Below, piece after piece: positions 9,067-17,839 of a stretch of 64,000 nt of DNA. The stretch's first letter is position 1. Each line of letters begins with the position of its first letter. Below the pieces are notes generated by a model. The model saw only the letters and a program-made list of their open reading frames with translations. It was not told where the DNA came from and made no database searches. A program made the position numbers and the translations under genes. Source of the stretch: Cohnella baijiui (GTDB lineage Bacteria > Bacillota > Bacilli > Paenibacillales > Paenibacillaceae); the NCBI RefSeq assembly GCF_020731285.1, contig NZ_JAJFOW010000003.1:331614-395613 (forward strand), read 5' to 3'.

Positions 9067-10828
9067 GAGCGGTCACCTGCCTTCCAATGCCCTCGTTCTG
9101 CAGCATGAATACTTCGTAATAATAACCGCGTCTAGCTACCAGCTCGGCGTGGGTGCCTTCCTCGATCACGCGGCCATTGTCCAGGATGAGGATGCGGTCG
9201 GCCTGCGCCGTCGTGGATACGCGCTGGGCGATGATGATCTTCGTGCAGTCATAATCCAGCTCGCGCAGACTCTTCTGAATATGCTCCTCGGTCTCGAGAT
9301 CGACGGCGGAGGTCGTGTCGTCGAGGATCAGGATCGGCGGCTGCACGGCCATCGCCCGGGCGAGCGCGATCCGCTGCTTCTGCCCGCCGGACAGGCCGAC
9401 GCCGCGTTCGCCGACGATCGTATCGTAGCCTTCCGGCATCTTGCGGATGAAGCCGTCGGCGGCGGCGAGCTGTGCGAACTTCGTGACGTCCTCTTCCGGC
9501 AGCTCGGGATTACCGTAAGCGATGTTGCCGTCGATGGTGTCGGAGAACAGCAGGACGTCCTGCGTCGCCACGCCGATATTGCCGCGCAGCTCGTCGAGCT
9601 CCAGCTTGCGCACGTCGATGCCGTCCACCAGGACGCGACCCTCCGCTACGTCGTAGAAGCGGGGGATCAGGTTGATAAGCGTCGTTTTGCCCGATCCGGT
9701 CGCTCCCATGATGGCCAAGGTTTCGCCGGGCTCGATCGAGAAGTTGATATCTTCCAGCACCGTCACGTTGTCGTATTTGAAGCTGACCCGGTCGAATTGG
9801 ATGCGGCCCCGATAGCGACGTTTGACCACGGGCTTGTGCTCGTTGACGATGCCCGGATGGGCATAATAGACTTCCATGATCTTGGTAAGGCTTGCAAAGA
9901 AACGCTGAATATCGTTGATGACGATGCCGATGTTGCGCATGGGGTTGGAGAGGCCCCAGATCAGCGCGGAGAAGGCCGAGAATTCCCCGAAGGTGATGCG
10001 GCCGTTCATGATGAACAGACCGCCCGCAATCATCAGAATTACGTTGAAACCTTGGGCAAACGTCTCCAGGTACGGAAAGTAATCGAGCCACACCATGGCC
10101 GCTGCTTTGTTCGCTTTGGCGTAGTTGACGTTTTTTTCGTTGAACTTTTGAACCTCGTATTCCTCGCGCGCGAACGCCTTGACGACGCGGTTGCCGGCGA
10201 TATTTTCCTGCGTGGTGGTGTTGAGCTGCGACAGCCGTTCCCGGAGGTCGATATACATCGGGCGTACGCGCCTTGCGAAAATAAACGCCACGAAGAAGAT
10301 CGGCGGCGACAGAATGAGCAGCCACCAAGTCAGCTCCGCGTCGATGTAGAAGAAGTACACGACCGCCGCGGCGAACACCGTCAGCGATTCGACGATCGTC
10401 TTGATGATCCACGCCAGGGAGTGCCGTACCATTTCGAGATCGCCCGTCATTCGCGTCATGAGGTCCCCGGTGCGGTTGCGATCGTAATACTGCATGTCCT
10501 GGCCTTGAATTTTGTTGTACAGGTAAATCCGGACGCGGTACAGCATGTTCTGCGAGGCGCGTTCGTACAGCATGGTCGTAAAGTAGGACAGACCCGTGCG
10601 CAGCAAAGAAAAGCCGATCATGCCGAGGCATAGGCTGATCAGCAGCATTCTCTCGTTCGTCAGGTTCTGCATCGCATCGTCGCCCGCGATAAAGGTATCC
10701 ACGATGCGCTGGCCGATGTACGGATTAATAATGGTAAGCGCGGAGCCTACGACCGAGAGGCATAAGGCGAGAATATACCGTACCCGGTCTCCTAACAAAT
10801 TGTGCCAAATCCACTTGAGCTGAAACAT
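9053..10828 (-). CDS. Heterodimeric ABC exporter, subunit 1 (degenerate ATP site)
   Basis: A 591-residue half-transporter with Walker A GATGSGKTT, canonical signature LSGGQKQRIALARAM, and Walker B ILILDDTTSAVD, in which the catalytic Glu is Asp. This marks it as the degenerate-site subunit of an exporter heterodimer with the next gene. The ATG at 10828 (MFQLKWIWHNLL) is chosen because it opens just before the first membrane helix, has a modest GGTGAT site upstream and gives the same length as its partner. The frame stays open upstream to 11032, but that extension crosses the promoter and leader and does not look coding. Confidence 0.9.
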   Translation of the reverse strand: MFQLKWIWHNLLGDRVRYILALCLSVVGSALTIINPYIGQRIVDTFIAGDDAMQNLTNERMLLISLCLGMIGFSLLRTGLSYFTTMLYERASQNMLYRVRIYLYNKIQGQDMQYYDRNRTGDLMTRMTGDLEMVRHSLAWIIKTIVESLTVFAAAVVYFFYIDAELTWWLLILSPPIFFVAFIFARRVRPMYIDLRERLSQLNTTTQENIAGNRVVKAFAREEYEVQKFNEKNVNYAKANKAAAMVWLDYFPYLETFAQGFNVILMIAGGLFIMNGRITFGEFSAFSALIWGLSNPMRNIGIVINDIQRFFASLTKIMEVYYAHPGIVNEHKPVVKRRYRGRIQFDRVSFKYDNVTVLEDINFSIEPGETLAIMGATGSGKTTLINLIPRFYDVAEGRVLVDGIDVRKLELDELRGNIGVATQDVLLFSDTIDGNIAYGNPELPEEDVTKFAQLAAADGFIRKMPEGYDTIVGERGVGLSGGQKQRIALARAMAVQPPILILDDTTSAVDLETEEHIQKSLRELDYDCTKIIIAQRVSTTAQADRILILDNGRVIEEGTHAELVARRGYYYEVFMLQNEGIGRQVTAHGQE

Positions 10829-10859
10829 CCTGATCACCGGCTTTTGTATGTTGATGAAT

Positions 10860-10903
10860 TCCGTAGCGCGGAGGGGGAAATCCTCCGATAAGCAAACTAC
10901 GGA
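10860..10903 (-). promoter_or_regulatory. Two-tier hairpin in the leader of the ABC exporter operon
   Basis: Outer arms TCCGTAG (10860-10866) / CTACGGA (10897-10903) enclose inner arms CGGAGG (10869-10874) / CCTCCG (10882-10887). On the minus strand the structure begins at the predicted 5' end of the transcript and contains an SD-like GGAGG. A leader attenuator or stabilising hairpin is possible. Confidence 0.4.
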
Positions 10904-10904
10904 G

Positions 10905-10910
10905 ATTATA
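10905..10910 (-). promoter_or_regulatory. -10 box of the ABC exporter operon
   Basis: TATAAT reads on the minus strand here, 80 bases upstream of the chosen start. No convincing -35 box is visible. Confidence 0.45.
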
Positions 10911-11288
10911 ACACGCGTGCGAAGAAAGCTAACGGGAACAATTCGGGAGATGAGGGTATAGGGGGGCAAAATCAAGGAAGGATGGACCCTGGGCCGGGGC
11001 AATCTAAGTTTTTCGCGCTCGGGTTCGGTCACGCTTCCATTATCGCGCTAAAGCGGAAATGCAATTTCATGTCATGCCGGCAATGGTGGACCCCAAAGAA
11101 CGTGAGCCGTTCAAAAAGCGAGTCTGGCCTTCAAAGACCAGCAGAGAAACCTGCCGGTTTCCCGTAAGCGTTTGCAAATCATTTAATTACGACGACAAAA
11201 TTTGAAATTTGTTATATTGGGGAGCGAGCAAGAAAAAAATACAATTAGGATGTCTTTAAATAATAATGTAGACGGGGGAAAGCGACGC
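10911..11288. other. Intergenic region between exporter operon and sugar locus
   Basis: No convincing gene. The short open frame at 10982-11167 has no ribosome site or family resemblance. A CcpA-like site is listed separately, and AT-rich sequence before 11289 probably holds the promoter of the binding-protein gene. Confidence 0.5.
11163..11176. promoter_or_regulatory. Possible cre (CcpA) site upstream of the sugar ABC operon
   Basis: CGTAAGCGTTTGCA matches the TGWAANCGNTNNCA consensus at all but the first base. It lies about 110 bases before the binding-protein start, where catabolite repression would be expected to act. Confidence 0.45.
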
Positions 11289-12614
11289 ATGATGAGAATG
11301 AGGTCATTAGTATTGGTTCTTTGTCTGCTGGTGTCAATGTTAGTGGCGGGATGTGGGACTTCAAATAAGTCGGAAGGGGTTCAAAGCAATGAAGTCGGTA
11401 ATCAAGAACCCTCCAGCAATGAAATCGGCAGTAAAGACCCGATAAAATTGAAATTTGGCGTAAACGTGACGCCGATTTTGACCAAAGAGTTTTGGCAAGA
11501 ATCCGTTGCGAAGTTCACGAAAGAACACCCGAATGTCACAGTGGAATTGGTTACAAGTCCGTCATCCAACGTGGATTGGACCACCCATTTGAAAACATTG
11601 CTGGCAACGGGAGATATGCCTGACGTTATGGTCATGATGTCTCCGGGCGACTTTGTTCCTTCCGGCGCACTGGCTGAATTGACAGATGCGGATGTTGATT
11701 ATCTTTCGGATCTGAATTCCGGCAAAATGGGCGGCAAACGCTACGTTGCGATCTATAAGAAACAATTGGCGGGAATTTTCTATAATAAAAAAATCTTTGC
11801 TGACAATGGACTATCAGAACCTAAAACACTTCAAGAACTTATTGACATTAGTGAGAATTTAAAGTCTAAAGGGATCACTCCCATGTCTATTGGAGCAAAA
11901 GACGGATGGCCGACATTCGTGCTTGCTTCTTCGTTAGTCACTTCTATGGTATCCGCAAAAAATCCGAACTTTGGCGCGGATCGTAACGCAGGCAAATTCA
12001 CATACAGTGATCCTGAGATCGTCAAGGCCATGGAGAATTTCAAATTGTTCAGCATCCAATATGCTGGTAATGATGTCGGCAGCACAAGCTACACGCAAAT
12101 TCTCGAGAAGTTCTTCAAAGGCAAAACGGCAATGATGCCTATGGGTTCATGGGCTCAAGGGGAAGTCGAGAGACTTAAACCTGATTTCGAAGTCGGGTTC
12201 TTCCCGGTCCCGAACGAAACGGACGCCAATGTCATTCCGGTATTTACGAACGAAGGCTTGGCTATTAGCTCAAGAACCAAATACCCGGATGAAAGCATGG
12301 CTTTGATTCGGTCTTTCTTTACCGACAAGGAGTGGTATGGGAAATTCCTGAAGACCGAAATGCTGTTCCCAACGACTAAAGAAGATGTTCCTTATGAAAT
12401 GAGTGCGCTACGCAAAGAGATCGGCGAAAAAATTAATAATTGGAAGCAAGTGGAGATCTTTACCGATGCCACCGGCGACAATGCTCTCTTGCCTGGCATC
12501 CAAGGTGCATGGTACAAAGCGGATGCAAGCATTTCGATGGGAACGAACGTGAAGAATGAATTGGCCGCTCTTGATAAGGAATGGGATCGGGCAAATGCGG
12601 CGTTAGAGAAATAA
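11289..12614 (+). CDS. Sugar ABC transporter substrate-binding lipoprotein
   Basis: A 441-residue family-1 solute-binding protein. The N-terminus has a lipoprotein signal ending in the lipobox LVAGC. The middle holds typical segments such as the FWQESVAKFTKEHPNVTVE and MPMGSWAQGEVERL regions. The start at 11289 (ATGATG) follows a GGGGGAAAG ribosome site; an in-frame start at 11202 would bury the signal peptide. It is anchored outside the membrane and delivers a sugar or oligosaccharide to the two permeases encoded next. No ATPase gene is present, so a shared MsmX-type ATPase is assumed. The nearby GH127 gene points to arabinose-containing oligosaccharides. Confidence 0.92.
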   Translation: MMRMRSLVLVLCLLVSMLVAGCGTSNKSEGVQSNEVGNQEPSSNEIGSKDPIKLKFGVNVTPILTKEFWQESVAKFTKEHPNVTVELVTSPSSNVDWTTHLKTLLATGDMPDVMVMMSPGDFVPSGALAELTDADVDYLSDLNSGKMGGKRYVAIYKKQLAGIFYNKKIFADNGLSEPKTLQELIDISENLKSKGITPMSIGAKDGWPTFVLASSLVTSMVSAKNPNFGADRNAGKFTYSDPEIVKAMENFKLFSIQYAGNDVGSTSYTQILEKFFKGKTAMMPMGSWAQGEVERLKPDFEVGFFPVPNETDANVIPVFTNEGLAISSRTKYPDESMALIRSFFTDKEWYGKFLKTEMLFPTTKEDVPYEMSALRKEIGEKINNWKQVEIFTDATGDNALLPGIQGAWYKADASISMGTNVKNELAALDKEWDRANAALEK

Positions 12615-12630
12615 TATATCCTTCGTTTAG

Positions 12631-12662
12631 AGGGGGAATGTTGTCTCATTGACATTCCCCCT
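12631..12662 (+). other. Intercistronic stem-loop after the binding-protein gene
   Basis: AGGGGGAATGT / ACATTCCCCCT form a perfect 11-base stem with no T-run. Such hairpins between binding-protein and permease genes commonly protect the upstream message, giving more binding protein than permease. Confidence 0.6.
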
Positions 12663-12698
12663 ACTATGCAACAAAGAGATTTTTGGGAGTGATAACCG

Positions 12699-13559
12699 AT
12701 GAGAATTGCGAAAAAGTCTGCATTCGTTTTCGCCTTGCCAGGCATACTTATATATTTCGTATTCATGGTTGTGCCCATTTTGCTTTGCTTTTATTATAGC
12801 TTTACGAATTGGGACGGGATCAGCGACCATTATCGATTCAATGGTATTAAAAACTTCACTGAACTTGCCTCGGATGATACATTTCTTGATGCGCTCAAAT
12901 ATACGGCCATTTTCACATTGATTACGGCCTTGATTTATAATGTTTTCGGCATCTTGATTGCCGTCATTTTGGATAAAAAATCAAAAGTGCACAATTTTGC
13001 GAAATCAACGGTGTTCTTACCTGTAGTCTTAAGCAGCGTAGTCGTATCTTTTATATGGTCCTATATGACCCAAATGGACGGGGGGATCATCAATCTGGTC
13101 GTTAATGCGTTCGGATTGCCATCCATCCATTTTTACGGCTCTAAGATGGCAATTCTATATACGGTGTCTGTAGCGGTAACGTGGGCCGGTTTAGGGTACT
13201 TTACGATGGTTTATATGGCGGCGCTCAAAACGATACCTGAAGAACTTTATGAAGCGTCCACCATCGATGGAGCAGGAAAAACGAGTAAATTTTTCCGCAT
13301 CACGCTTCCTCTGTTGGCACCTGGGATTACCATCAATACGGTACTTTCCATCGTATGGGGCTTTAAGCAATACGATCATATGAAAATCATGACGCCTGGA
13401 ACCGTTCAATCCATCACGATGAATTCCATCGAGCGGGCATTCAATTATAATATGTTCTCCTATGCATCTGCGATTATTTTGGTCCTGTTCGTCATTGTGA
13501 TTGTCATATCGGTCATACAACTCGGAATTATGAAAAGATTTGAGGTGAGCGAAGGATGA
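12699..13559 (+). CDS. Sugar ABC transporter permease (MalF/UgpA-like)
   Basis: A 286-residue inner-membrane protein with six predicted helices. It has the cytoplasmic EAA loop EELYEASTIDGAGKTSKFF, which docks the ATPase, followed by RITLPLLAPGI. It lies between the binding-protein gene and the second permease, and its stop overlaps the next start by four bases (ATGA), which indicates translational coupling. A GGGAGTGA site precedes the ATG. Confidence 0.93.
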   Translation: MRIAKKSAFVFALPGILIYFVFMVVPILLCFYYSFTNWDGISDHYRFNGIKNFTELASDDTFLDALKYTAIFTLITALIYNVFGILIAVILDKKSKVHNFAKSTVFLPVVLSSVVVSFIWSYMTQMDGGIINLVVNAFGLPSIHFYGSKMAILYTVSVAVTWAGLGYFTMVYMAALKTIPEELYEASTIDGAGKTSKFFRITLPLLAPGITINTVLSIVWGFKQYDHMKIMTPGTVQSITMNSIERAFNYNMFSYASAIILVLFVIVIVISVIQLGIMKRFEVSEG

Positions 13560-14386
13560 AGCAAAAACGCATGATGGCCGGGTTTACGGAAAAGACAGTG
13601 CTTCTGGCTGCTTCGCTCCTTTTTATTTTTCCTTTATATATTGCCATCGTCAATTCCTTCAAGACGTATGATCAGATCGTCAAAAATCCTCTATCGCTTC
13701 CATTGTCCATTACGTTCGATAATTTTAGGATGGCATGGGAAAGGTCGAAAATCGGAGAATTATATCTCAACAGCATCTTTATTACGGTATGTTCCCTGAT
13801 TCTGATCTTAGTTACAGCTTCAATGCTGGCTTATATTATTGCCAGAAATAAAACTAGAATGGTTTCCTATATGTACGTTTTTGTATTGGCAGGATTCATG
13901 GTTCCAGCTCCCGCCGTGCTGATCCCCAGCTTGAAAACATTGAAGTTCCTTCATTTGGATGGTTCAATGACGGGACTGTTTCTCTTCTATGCCGGTACTT
14001 ACATGAGTATCGCCGTATTCTTTTATGTAGAATTTATTAAAACGATCCCTCAATCCATCGAAGAATCCGGAGTCATTGATGGCGCTGGCACATTTACGAT
14101 CTTTTTCAAACTGGTTCTTCCCCTATTAAAACCATGTACGGCAACCGTATTTACATTTCTTTCAATATGGATATGGAACGATTTTCTGCCGCCCATGTAC
14201 ATCTTGGGGTCTGATCATGGCAGAACGATCACAACCGGGATCTATAATGCAGTGGGTAGGGAAACGACCGATTGGAACATCGTGTTTTCATGCTCCGTGC
14301 TCGCATCATTGCCGATTGTTGCCGTATACTTGTTGGCCCAGAAACAGTTTATCAGCGGCCTTACTGCCGGTGCGGTTAAAGGGTAA
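13556..14386 (+). CDS. Sugar ABC transporter permease (MalG-like)
   Basis: A 276-residue permease with six predicted helices and the EAA loop QSIEESGVIDGAGTFTIFF, then KLVLPLLKP. It forms the membrane channel with the preceding permease. It is the last gene of the import operon and ends before a stem-loop and the convergent two-component genes. Confidence 0.93.
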   Translation: MKQKRMMAGFTEKTVLLAASLLFIFPLYIAIVNSFKTYDQIVKNPLSLPLSITFDNFRMAWERSKIGELYLNSIFITVCSLILILVTASMLAYIIARNKTRMVSYMYVFVLAGFMVPAPAVLIPSLKTLKFLHLDGSMTGLFLFYAGTYMSIAVFFYVEFIKTIPQSIEESGVIDGAGTFTIFFKLVLPLLKPCTATVFTFLSIWIWNDFLPPMYILGSDHGRTITTGIYNAVGRETTDWNIVFSCSVLASLPIVAVYLLAQKQFISGLTAGAVKG

Positions 14387-14391
14387 TGGAA

Positions 14392-14422
14392 TGGAGAAGG
14401 GTGATGAGAAAGCCCTTCTCCA
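14392..14422. terminator. Stem-loop between permease and YesN-like gene
   Basis: TGGAGAAGGG / CCCTTCTCCA form a perfect 10-base stem between converging genes. There is no good T-run on the plus strand. Confidence 0.5.
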
Positions 14423-14446
14423 TCATCTTGTCGGGGCTCTCTATTC

Positions 14447-16036
14447 TTAAAGAACACCATGTCCTTTTTTAATGTCCGTTGGATTGATTCCCGTATGTTT
14501 CTTGAATATTTTGATGAAATATTGATAATTAGTGAATCCGACTTTCTCACATATCTCGTACACCTTCAGATTTGTTGAGATTAACAGCTCTTTGGCTCTT
14601 ATGATTCGGAATTGATTCACGTAATCCGTAAAAGACTCACCCGTTTCTCTTTTGAATAGTTGACCTAGATATGCCGGATGCAGCATGACTTGGGCCGAAG
14701 CTAGCTTTAAAGAAATATCTTCGTTGTATTGCTGTTTGATGTACGCTATTGTTTGACTGACAACTGTGCTCATTGTTCTGGGTCTACTACTCGGCATTAT
14801 GGCGAACACATGCTCACAAAAATCTTTTAACCATTCTTCAAAATCGCTGAGCCGGTTTAGGCTCAGTATTTTTGCGATGTTGTAGTGGCTGTCCACAACC
14901 CAACTATCGGTCTCGGTGCGGAACTCCCTTAGCGTATGATTCATGATGACTACAATATGAACGACGATTTCCCTAATACGCTCTGTTGAAATGTATTTCT
15001 TTTGAGACAGATCACCAAAAAAGTTTGTAATTAACTGCAAAATATCGAGTTTTTCTCCTTGCTTGATCAATGTTTTTAAAGCTTCAAAATTAAAAGTTAG
15101 CAACATATTATCATTTGGAAACGGATCGATTTCTTCAGAAATCCAAATGTTTCTCGACGATGATAGCAAACTGTACTCCAAACATTTTATCGCATCGAGA
15201 TAAGATTCTCGCAGGTCAAATACGGAATCAACCATACAACCGATACCGATCGTAAACTGTAACTTCAAGAAATGGCGAACGGAGGAAATGATTTCATTAA
15301 ACATCGATTGCCGCTCGGAAACAAATTCAAGGCGGCTTCTTTGTATAAAAAACACGATGTAGCCGTTGGAATCTTCAAAAACGGTTCCATTGACTTTTGT
15401 TTGAACAATTTCATTGCAGATGTTTAGAACGGAATACATTTTCAAATGCATGGCATAGGCATCTGCCGCATCGATTTCGATCTGATCGATTCTGCCTAAA
15501 GCAATTTCATATGTTCCATTCTCTTCAGGCAACATCAGAAAGCCTTTTTTCTCTTCATATTCTTTAACGGAAATATGATTAGAGAGCAGACGCTTCAGCG
15601 TACTGACCCGTAGCTCCTCCATCCCTTGTCTTCTCACGATTTCCGAGTGGATTCCCTGTTCAACTTGCTGGATCGTATTCTGCAGGATCTGGATTAATTC
15701 ATGATTGTTAATCGGTTTGAGCAAATAGCTTTCAACCCCGAATTCAATAGCCTGCTTAAGGAATTCATAGTCGCTGTAGCCGCTAATGACAATGACTTTG
15801 ATCGGAAGATTCAGGCGGCGAATCTGTTTGATTACCAGTAAACCGTCCATTACAGGCATTTTTACATCCGTAATCAGGATTTTAGGTTTCACTGCTTGGA
15901 TCATAGCCAATGCTTCGACACCGTTCGATGCTTCGCCAGCAATTTCGAGGCCAAGCTCATCCCACTCGATCGTTTCTCTAAGACCATCAATGATTAGAGG
16001 TTCGTCATCAGCTATAACGACTCTGTACATATTCAA
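14447..16036 (-). CDS. YesN-type response regulator (REC plus AraC DNA-binding domain)
   Basis: A 529-residue regulator: receiver domain at about 1-120 (acidic DDEP cluster, phospho-acceptor in ILITDVKMPVMDG, SGYSDYEFLK, LLKPI), a middle region, and a C-terminal AraC pair of helix-turn-helices (ASAQVMLHPAYLGQLFKRET; VGFTNYQYFIKIFKKHTG). The TTG at 16036 has AAGGAGG six bases upstream; an in-frame ATG follows at 16030. The gene overlaps the sensor kinase gene by 29 bases. The pair presumably senses the imported sugar and controls the importer and perhaps the GH127 gene. Confidence 0.92.
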   Translation of the reverse strand: MNMYRVVIADDEPLIIDGLRETIEWDELGLEIAGEASNGVEALAMIQAVKPKILITDVKMPVMDGLLVIKQIRRLNLPIKVIVISGYSDYEFLKQAIEFGVESYLLKPINNHELIQILQNTIQQVEQGIHSEIVRRQGMEELRVSTLKRLLSNHISVKEYEEKKGFLMLPEENGTYEIALGRIDQIEIDAADAYAMHLKMYSVLNICNEIVQTKVNGTVFEDSNGYIVFFIQRSRLEFVSERQSMFNEIISSVRHFLKLQFTIGIGCMVDSVFDLRESYLDAIKCLEYSLLSSSRNIWISEEIDPFPNDNMLLTFNFEALKTLIKQGEKLDILQLITNFFGDLSQKKYISTERIREIVVHIVVIMNHTLREFRTETDSWVVDSHYNIAKILSLNRLSDFEEWLKDFCEHVFAIMPSSRPRTMSTVVSQTIAYIKQQYNEDISLKLASAQVMLHPAYLGQLFKRETGESFTDYVNQFRIIRAKELLISTNLKVYEICEKVGFTNYQYFIKIFKKHTGINPTDIKKGHGVL

Positions 16037-17804
16037 TCATCGCCTCCTTAGTAAGCGCAGGTATTTTGATGTTAACGACTGTGCCGGAACCTGCTTTGCT
16101 GGATATGTTAAGTTCATGCATCCGATCGAACATGAGAAGCAATCTCTGTCCGACATTTTTTAATCCGATACTGTATAAATCACTGTCTGCTCCATCTTCG
16201 CTTATCTTTTTATGAATTGTAGCAATCTGCTCGTTCGTCAACCCTTCTCCGTTATCCATGATCTGAACGCTCAGCATGTCGTGGTCGAGAGAAAGGGTTA
16301 CAATCATGCTGCCGTTCTCACTCCTGCTTCCTAAACCATGGTGTATCGCATTCTCCACCAAAGGCTGAATGATTAACTTCGGAATGCCGAGTCGCAGGGT
16401 TGAATTCTCTACTTCGTAACGGACCGAAAACTTGTGTTTGTATCTGATCATTTGAAGATCAACATAAGCACGAATATATTCTAGTTCGTCAGACACATTC
16501 ACGATTAGATCTTTCATTCTAATATTCCACCTGAACATATTTCCCAATATATGAATCATGCCGGCTGCCTGCTGGTCTTTATTCATTAAGGCCATCATTC
16601 GAATGGACTCCAGTGTATTGAACATGAAATGAGGATTGATTTGGGATTGAAGCGCTTTCAACTCGGCATTCTTTCCCCGAATCTGGGCTGTATAGATCGT
16701 TTTAATATTGTTCTCAAGTTTTCTACACATATTATTAAAGCTAGCCTCGAGAAATCCGATTTCGTCATTTGACCTCACTTGTATTTGCGTATCGAATTTT
16801 CCTTTTTCAACGACTTTCATTTGCTTGATCAATAACTTGATTCGTCTGGTAAACATTTTGGTAGCCGCTAAACTTAATAGGATCAGAGCTGCCAGACAAA
16901 TGAAGATGATATTCAATACCTTTTTTTGAACATCATGGATGTCGCCGTAGAATACATTTTTGTTCATCATATCGATAAATGTGAGTCCTGTTTCCTGAGA
17001 TACTACCTTATGAACGACAGCGTTTCGACTCTCGTCTGCTACAAACGAGGATAGATGCTGTCCGGTATGTTCATTGTTCGTGTCCGAAAGAACGATATCC
17101 GATTCGTCGACAACCAGAATGTTCCCCTTTATTTTCTGACTGCTTTTCGCAACCGGGGTATTAAACACAACTGGCTTGAAATTGATGATAGCTCCTCCTA
17201 TTTTTGAGCCGTCATTCACGTATTTATCTTTATATAAATTAATGAACACGGAAATGACTTGATCGTCTGATGAAGGAACGATATATAACGGTGCATGGTT
17301 TGGCAAGATTCCCTTGATCGTCTTGCGTGTTTTTAAACTATCCATTAAGCTGCCGATGAAGGAACGATCATCTATCGTAATATCCCTATCGCGTTCGTTG
17401 GAATAGAAGTATACTTTCTCGCGTCCATAATCGAGCAAAAGGATGTCCGTAATGAAGGAATGCGACCTCGCAATCGTTTGTAAACTATCGTTGATTCTTC
17501 TTTCTTCAATTACAGATAAGGCCGTATTGCTGCTCTGGCTTATAAGATCAACTAGGCTATTGCTGTAGTAATTGCTAGTGTATAGCTGAATAAAGATGCT
17601 ATTCATATCGTTGAAAATACTTTCGGTGTAGCTCTTCGTCTTATCAAGCATTTCATTTTCATACTTCGCTTCCGATTCAATCAGTTTATTTACCATGTTC
17701 GAAAGGATGTAGTACGACGTTAAAGACAACCCTGCAATAATAATCACAGAATAAGTAATGAGAACCTTTAGAAAAAACTTGTTTTCAAGAAATGTTGTTT
17801 TCAG
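16008..17804 (-). CDS. YesM-type sensor histidine kinase (probable CTG start)
   Basis: A two-helix membrane kinase: N-terminal helix, extracellular sensor about 30-290, second helix, HAMP, His_kinase domain with the phospho-acceptor in SQINPHFMFNTLESI, and an ATPase domain (ENAIHHGL, MDNGEGL, GLKNVGQRL). The first standard start (GTG 17747) falls inside the first helix. In frame upstream, CTG at 17804 has AGGAGG (17814-17819) nine bases before it and restores a normal N-terminus (KTTFLENKFFLKVLITYS). That gives 598 residues. I infer a CTG start; a GTG start would truncate the helix. Confidence 0.88.
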   Translation of the reverse strand: MKTTFLENKFFLKVLITYSVIIIAGLSLTSYYILSNMVNKLIESEAKYENEMLDKTKSYTESIFNDMNSIFIQLYTSNYYSNSLVDLISQSSNTALSVIEERRINDSLQTIARSHSFITDILLLDYGREKVYFYSNERDRDITIDDRSFIGSLMDSLKTRKTIKGILPNHAPLYIVPSSDDQVISVFINLYKDKYVNDGSKIGGAIINFKPVVFNTPVAKSSQKIKGNILVVDESDIVLSDTNNEHTGQHLSSFVADESRNAVVHKVVSQETGLTFIDMMNKNVFYGDIHDVQKKVLNIIFICLAALILLSLAATKMFTRRIKLLIKQMKVVEKGKFDTQIQVRSNDEIGFLEASFNNMCRKLENNIKTIYTAQIRGKNAELKALQSQINPHFMFNTLESIRMMALMNKDQQAAGMIHILGNMFRWNIRMKDLIVNVSDELEYIRAYVDLQMIRYKHKFSVRYEVENSTLRLGIPKLIIQPLVENAIHHGLGSRSENGSMIVTLSLDHDMLSVQIMDNGEGLTNEQIATIHKKISEDGADSDLYSIGLKNVGQRLLLMFDRMHELNISSKAGSGTVVNIKIPALTKEAMIEYVQSRYS

Positions 17805-17839
17805 TTCAAAACACCTCCTCTACAATGCGATGTAAGCCG

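Noticed and set aside
9014..10633. 539-codon plus-strand frame across the exporter genes
   Set aside because: Antisense shadow of two well-supported ABC exporter genes.
10982..11167. 61-codon frame upstream of the sugar-binding protein gene
   Set aside because: No ribosome site, and composition looks non-coding; it overlaps the likely regulatory region.
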